Shown piece after piece: positions 6,005 to 6,479 of a DNA stretch of 6,479 nt. The notes under the pieces were generated by a model. It did no database searches. It saw only the letters and a list, made by a program, of their open reading frames with translations, and was not told where the DNA came from. Numbering within the stretch: the stretch's first letter is position 1; every line of letters starts with the position of its first letter. The stretch covers positions 1 to 6,479 of the forward strand of contig CAYMYK010000171.1 of the NCBI GenBank assembly GCA_964394625.1, given 5' to 3'. The DNA comes from JAUVYV01 sp964394625. Lineage in GTDB: Bacteria > Planctomycetota > Phycisphaerae > Sedimentisphaerales > Anaerobacaceae. Both the position numbers and the translations under genes were made by a program.

Positions 6005-6430
6005 CTATCTCAGCGACCACCCGTACGGACAATACCACAGCCAGTCATAGACAAGCATCTCGAGGTCATCCATATCCACCAGTCCGCTTCCGTCCAGGTC
6101 CGCCGGCAAATCGGGGCCGCTCTGCAGCCAGTAGTCTGCAAACAGCGCAAACTCCTCGAAGTCAACAATACACAAAGGCCCGCCGGGCCAGAAGCCGCCT
6201 AACAGCTCATAATCACCACCTGCCATCCATCCCGCATCCGGCTGGCCTATCGTACCCGTAAGCGCATACTGCCCACTACTGCTCGCTCCTCCGCCGCCAT
6301 CAATCGTACTCCAATCCAACACATAAGGCCCGCCGCTCTGAGCGAAGGCCGCCAGTCCCGTCACCAGTACCAACATAGTTGCTATCCCTGCCGCCCATCC
6401 CCATATCGCTGCCATACTTCTACTCTTCAT
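6005..6430 (-). CDS. Small secreted protein with GGFWPG module and dockerin-like EF-hand tail
   Basis: 141 aa. Residues 1-30 are a Sec signal peptide (basic start, hydrophobic 13-28, AFA before Gln31) suited to LepB. Residues 33-83 form a Gly-rich module, with SSSGQYALTGTIGQPDAG and then GGDYELLGGFWPG. I know this style from many exported proteins of Phycisphaerae-type planctomycetes; its function is unknown. Residues 86-134 are a dockerin-like pair of helices. The first (VDFEEFALFADYWL) has lost its calcium loop. The second keeps one, DLDGSGLVDMDD (111-122), with Asp111, Asp113, Ser115, Asp119 and Asp122 in ligand positions. Cys87 and Cys134 bracket this tail and could form a disulfide. ATG 6430 has AAGGAG six bases upstream. 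There is no enzymatic domain, so it looks like a bare signal-module-anchor protein. Whether it binds a cohesin or is a sorting tail cannot be told. Confidence 0.85.
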   Translation of the reverse strand: MKSRSMAAIWGWAAGIATMLVLVTGLAAFAQSGGPYVLDWSTIDGGGGASSSGQYALTGTIGQPDAGWMAGGDYELLGGFWPGGPLCIVDFEEFALFADYWLQSGPDLPADLDGSGLVDMDDLEMLVYDWLWYCPYGWSLR

Positions 6431-6479
6431 AATGGACTCCTTATCAGTTTATTCACTTATTTGCCTTGCCTGCCTATCG

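Noticed and set aside
5893..6261. Plus-strand ORF opposite the dockerin-like gene
   Set aside because: No ribosome binding site and low-complexity composition; the minus strand carries a signal peptide and recognised modules.

Overview
The window looks like an ordinary chromosomal stretch from a Planctomycetota bacterium, most likely a Phycisphaerae/Sedimentisphaerales-type anaerobic polysaccharide degrader. Evidence: a small exported protein with the GTIGQPDAG...GGFWPG module and a degenerate dockerin-like tail that I associate with that group; an oversized signal peptidase I with a zinc ribbon and a large extracytoplasmic insert; a lipoprotein alpha-L-rhamnosidase; and an HNH protein of the COG1403 type. 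The 10-N run at 762-771 shows this is a scaffolded draft or metagenome assembly. Taxonomy is inferred from protein style only.

Layout. Positions 1-2027 (minus) hold the N-terminal two thirds of a GH78 alpha-L-rhamnosidase lipoprotein, running off the left edge and interrupted by the N gap. Upstream of it, 38 bp away on the same strand, is the complete signal peptidase I gene lepB (2066-3580), with a good sigma70-type promoter at 3688-3716. A 757-bp divergent intergenic region (3583-4339) separates lepB from an HU/IHF-family gene (4340-4660, plus). It contains the two outward promoters, an unexplained 35-bp inverted repeat (3911-3945), and a roughly 190-nt HU leader with a possible 24-codon ORF. 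A cold-shock protein gene (4823-5041, plus) and an HNH-endonuclease-family gene (5236-5871, plus) follow. The right end carries, in convergent orientation, the small dockerin-like secreted protein (6005-6430, minus).

How the genes fit together. HU and Csp are nucleic-acid-binding housekeeping proteins, and LepB is the general type I signal peptidase. LepB would be expected to process exported proteins such as the dockerin-like one, which has an Ala-Phe-Ala site. The rhamnosidase has a lipobox and would instead need signal peptidase II. Nothing links the genes into one dedicated pathway, and I see no CRISPR array, transposase, tRNA or rRNA. The most interesting points are the architecture of the signal peptidase, the HU leader, the palindrome between the divergent promoters, and two structural peculiarities of the rhamnosidase gene: an artefactual gap that can be closed by reasoning, and a missing conserved loop.
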